DNA of 64,000 nucleotides from contig NZ_JAAEDM010000013.1 in NCBI RefSeq assembly GCF_018129065.1, positions 23,667 to 87,666 of the forward strand, read 5' to 3'. Both the position numbers and the translations under genes were made by a program. Positions 61,449 to 64,000 of the stretch are shown here, piece by piece. The stretch comes from Neoroseomonas soli. GTDB lineage: Bacteria; Pseudomonadota; Alphaproteobacteria; Acetobacterales; Acetobacteraceae. Position 1 is the stretch's first letter; each line of letters starts with the position of its first letter. Under the pieces are notes generated by a model. It saw nothing but the letters and a program-made list of their open reading frames with translations, was not told the origin of the DNA and searched no databases.

Positions 61449-63193
61449 CCGACGCCCCCGCCTCCAACACCACACTGACGATCACGGGCGGGGAGGCGCT
61501 GGCGCGCATGCTCGAGGCCCACCACGTCGGCCCGATGTTCGGTATGGGCGGCTTCCAGTTGCTGCCCTTCTACGAGGCGGTGCGCGCGCTCGGCCTGAAG
61601 CACTATCTCATCAACGACGAACGCTGCGGCACCTTCGCCGCCGATGCCTGGGCGCGGGTGACGAACCGCCCCGGCGTGGTCGATGCGACGCTCGGGCCGG
61701 GCGCGACGAACCTCGTCACCGGCCTGGTGGAATCGCTGAACGCGGGTATCCCGCTGGTGGCGATCACCGGCGACGCCAACCGCGACCATGCCTGGAAGAA
61801 CATGACGCAGGAGGCGCGGCAGGTGGAGATCCTCCGCCCCGCCTGCAAGGAACTCATCCGCATCGAGAGCACGAAGCGCATCCCGGAGATGGTCCGCCGC
61901 GCCTTCGCCGTCGCCACCTCCGGCCGCCCCGGCCCCGTGGTGCTCGACCTGCCCGAGGATGTCTGCCACGGCGAACATACCTTCGGCGCCGACGAGATCT
62001 GGGCCGATCCGGGCACGCTGCAGGCCCAGGCGCGGCGCACCCGGCCCGACGGAAGCGAACTGGACCGCGCCGCGGCATTGCTGGCCAAGGCGAAGCGCCC
62101 GCTGCTGCTGGTCGGCGGCGGCATCCATGTCAGCGGCGCGCATGACGCGCTGCTGGCGCTCGCGGAGGCCGGGCGCATCCCCGTCGCGCACACCATGTCG
62201 GGCAAGGGTGCCATCGCCTGCACGCACCCGCTCTCGCTTGGCGTCTTCGGGCGCTACAGCCGCATCGCCAACGACTTCATCGCCGAGGCCGACCTGCTGA
62301 TCGTCGTCGGCTGCAAGCTCGGGGAGATCGCGACCAAGCGCTTCTCCCTGATGCCCGCCGGCGTGCCGCTGATCCACATCGAGATCGTGCCGGAGGAGAT
62401 CGGCCGCACCACCCGTGCCGATGTCGCCCTCGCCGCCGATGCGCGGCTGGCGCTGGAGGACCTGCTCGCCGCCCTGCCGAAAGGCCCCCTGCCCGATGGC
62501 CGCGCCGACTTCGCCGCCGCCGTCGCCCCGCGCATGGCCGCCTGGCGCGTCGGCGCCGCCGACCGGCTGGAATCCAGCGAGACGCCGATCAATGTCGGGC
62601 GCCTGATCAACGAGTTGAACATCGCCATGGGCGAGGAGGACATCCTGGTCGCCGATGGCGGCTTCGCCGGCCACTGGGGCGGGCTGCTGTTCGACACCAA
62701 GAAGTCCGGGCGCCACTTCATCGCCGACCGTGGCTTCGCCTCCATCGGCTACGGCGCGCCGGGTGCCATGGGCGCGCAGATGGCCGCCGGCCCGAAGCGG
62801 CGCGTGGTCGGCCTGACCGGCGACGGCGGCTTCAACATGACGATCGGCGAGATCGAGACCGCCCGCCGAGCCGGCGCGAACTTCGTGCTCTGCGTCTTCA
62901 ACAACGGCGCCTCGGGCTACGTGAAGGCGCTGCAGCACGCGGTCTATGGGCCGGGGAAATACCAGTCCTCGGACCTCGCGGAGACCGACTACGCCGCCGC
63001 CGCCCGCGCCTTCGGCTGCCGCGGCATCCGGGTGGAGGACCCCGCCGACCTCTCCCGCGTCATCCGCGAGAGCGTGGCCGCCACCGACGCGCCCACGGTG
63101 CTCGACGTGATCGTGACGCGCGATCCCGCCCGCATGCTGCCCGGCGTGGACAACCGCACCCTGCGCGTGGAGAAGGGGGACCGGCCGGTCTGA
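61445..63193 (+). CDS. Acetolactate synthase-like ThDP enzyme
   Basis: 582 residues with the three-domain plan of the POX/ALS family: PYR domain (INDERCGTFAADAWAR with catalytic Glu59; GPGATNLVTGL), a central domain (~200-330) and a PP domain with the ThDP/Mg motif GDGGFNMTIGEIETA..NN starting near 458. It should decarboxylate or cleave a 2-oxoacid, or act on an acyl-CoA (oxalyl-CoA-like enzymes share this plan). FAD-binding residues of true acetolactate synthase are not clear, and no small subunit gene is near. GTG start coupled to the duplicated-domain gene. Confidence 0.86.
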   Translation: MTDAPASNTTLTITGGEALARMLEAHHVGPMFGMGGFQLLPFYEAVRALGLKHYLINDERCGTFAADAWARVTNRPGVVDATLGPGATNLVTGLVESLNAGIPLVAITGDANRDHAWKNMTQEARQVEILRPACKELIRIESTKRIPEMVRRAFAVATSGRPGPVVLDLPEDVCHGEHTFGADEIWADPGTLQAQARRTRPDGSELDRAAALLAKAKRPLLLVGGGIHVSGAHDALLALAEAGRIPVAHTMSGKGAIACTHPLSLGVFGRYSRIANDFIAEADLLIVVGCKLGEIATKRFSLMPAGVPLIHIEIVPEEIGRTTRADVALAADARLALEDLLAALPKGPLPDGRADFAAAVAPRMAAWRVGAADRLESSETPINVGRLINELNIAMGEEDILVADGGFAGHWGGLLFDTKKSGRHFIADRGFASIGYGAPGAMGAQMAAGPKRRVVGLTGDGGFNMTIGEIETARRAGANFVLCVFNNGASGYVKALQHAVYGPGKYQSSDLAETDYAAAARAFGCRGIRVEDPADLSRVIRESVAATDAPTVLDVIVTRDPARMLPGVDNRTLRVEKGDRPV

Positions 63194-63277
63194 TCGCGCC
63201 GCGGGAAGGCTGCAGAATCGCCGCAATCTGCGCTATTCTTCGGGTTGGCGGCCCTGCGCCGCCACGGACCTTCCGCC

Positions 63278-63736
63278 ATGCGACCCGCGTCTGCGCTCCT
63301 GCTTCCCGTCTTCCTCGCGGCCCTGCCCTGGGCGCCTGCCGGGGCGCAGGGTTCCGACGCCACGCCGCCACTGCCGCGCGTCGTCTACGGCGCGCCCGCG
63401 CCCAGCGTCATCTACGGCCCCTCCTCGCCGGCGCCTCCCCGTGAGATCCCGGCCGAGGCGCGCCCCGCTCCGCCGCCCGCCCAGCCCGAGACCAGCCTCC
63501 GCTACGAATCGGGGCCGGCCTATGTGCCGCCGCTGGGCTACTGGGCCCCCCCGCCCTTGTTCATTCATCCGCCGCGGCACATGCGCCCGCTGCCGCCGGT
63601 CTCGGTGCCGGCGGCCCGCGGGGGCTATTACGAACCGCCCCAGCCGCCCGGCACCTATATCGGGCGCCCGCCCTCCGCCCCGCCGGAGCCGCAGCGGGGC
63701 CTCGAGCGGGGCCTCGAGCGGCCATGGCGCCGATGA
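63278..63736 (+). CDS. Proline-rich exported protein
   Basis: 152 residues. A signal peptide (hydrophobic core ALLLPVFLAALPW, cleavage near GAQG at ~24) leads into a low-complexity chain of Pro, Gly, Tyr and Arg, with VVYGAPAPSVIYG-type repeats and an aromatic PPLGYWAPPPLFIHPP segment. It ends RGLERGLERPWRR, from a 12-nt tandem DNA repeat. No domain known to me. Probably periplasmic or envelope-associated. 84 nt after the ThDP-enzyme stop; own promoter likely. Confidence 0.6.
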   Translation: MRPASALLLPVFLAALPWAPAGAQGSDATPPLPRVVYGAPAPSVIYGPSSPAPPREIPAEARPAPPPAQPETSLRYESGPAYVPPLGYWAPPPLFIHPPRHMRPLPPVSVPAARGGYYEPPQPPGTYIGRPPSAPPEPQRGLERGLERPWRR

Positions 63737-63824
63737 GGCCGGGGTGGACACATCGCCACATCCCCGCCATGGCACCACCGCAGATTGCAGTTGCATGGGC
63801 GCGCCGCCCGTTAAGGATGCAGTC

Positions 63825-64000
63825 ATGAAGAGAACCGCACGACTCGTCACGGTCGGGCTGCTGGCGATGTCCGCGGCGGCCTGCACCAATCCTTACGACC
63901 CCACGCAGCGCGCGGTGGGGGGCGGGCTGATCGGCGCCGGCAGCGGCGCGGCGATCGGCGGCATCGCCGGCGGTGGCCGCGGCGCGGCCATCGGCGCGCT
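63825..64000 (+). CDS. Glycine-zipper lipoprotein (partial)
   Basis: The first ~58 residues are visible before the window edge. It begins MKRTARLVTVGLLAMSAAAC, a type II signal peptide with a lipobox-like AAAC (Cys20), then a glycine zipper (GGGLIGAGSGAAIGGIAGGG). This is the layout of YMGG/SlyB-type outer-membrane-associated lipoproteins. AAGGA lies 9 nt before the ATG. The C-terminal part, where an OmpA-like or other domain would show, is missing. Confidence 0.7.
   Translation, partial: MKRTARLVTVGLLAMSAAACTNPYDPTQRAVGGGLIGAGSGAAIGGIAGGGRGAAIGA

Overview
The window is G+C-rich (roughly 70 % by eye), densely packed chromosomal DNA with about 60 protein genes, many joined by 1-16 nt overlaps. 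Codon bias, the family mix (DUF3141, DUF1028, TRAP and polyamine-type ABC uptake, urease, protocatechuate dioxygenase, two-subunit 2-oxoacid:ferredoxin oxidoreductase) and several GTG starts suggest an aerobic, organic-acid-using alphaproteobacterium. Rhodospirillales/Acetobacteraceae (Roseomonas-like) is my best guess, an inference only. I see no rRNA, tRNA, CRISPR, prophage or intact insertion sequence, and no recognisable DNA-binding regulator anywhere.

Layout. 1-2013: a lipid-linked sugar pair (GT2 polyprenyl-phosphate sugar synthase, cut by the window edge, and a GT39-type membrane glycosyltransferase). 2515-4330: NIPSNAP protein and zinc alcohol dehydrogenase. 4504-10432: acyl-metabolism operon fabI - small ORF - MaoC/phosphotransacylase - ackA - DUF3141 (PhaC-like hydrolase). 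10504-13674: HD phosphodiesterase, membrane class III nucleotide cyclase and patatin phospholipase, a possible cyclic-nucleotide module. 13737-19102: phosphoribosyltransferase, korB, korA and an NAD(P)H/FAD/Fe-S electron-transfer partner. 19292-26759: urease operon ureDABCEFG running into a 3-hydroxyacyl-CoA dehydrogenase and pcaHG. 26854-32248: alcohol dehydrogenase, class V aminotransferase and DUF1028 protein, divergent from a peptide-type solute-binding protein and a CnbZ-like protein.

32248-42029: a 116-bp MITE-like element, then a polyamine-type ABC uptake operon carrying its own catabolic enzymes (DDAH-like amidinohydrolase, class II aldolase, hydroxyacid dehydrogenase), divergent from a PuuB-like FAD oxidase and an amidohydrolase. 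42122-47551: GlcG-like protein, palindromic repeat, thioesterase, RraA-like protein and two GT1-type glycosyltransferases. 47681-57761: two TRAP transporters (one per strand) around two SDR dehydrogenases, a frameshifted papain-like gene and an acyl-CoA-ligase-like enzyme. 57799-63193: 1-Cys peroxiredoxin, E1 alpha/beta of a 2-oxoacid dehydrogenase, an internally duplicated protein of unknown function and an acetolactate-synthase-like ThDP enzyme. The right edge has a proline-rich exported protein and the start of a glycine-zipper lipoprotein.

Taken together, the region is a patchwork of uptake systems, each next to its own catabolic genes, feeding acyl-CoA, 2-oxoacid and nitrogen (urea) metabolism. 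Points for a second look: the cyclase/phosphodiesterase/patatin cluster, the duplicated-domain protein, the lysine-rich tail on UreA, the out-of-frame His-tail overlap of ureE and ureF, two short elements sitting exactly on facing stop codons, and the frameshifted papain-like gene.
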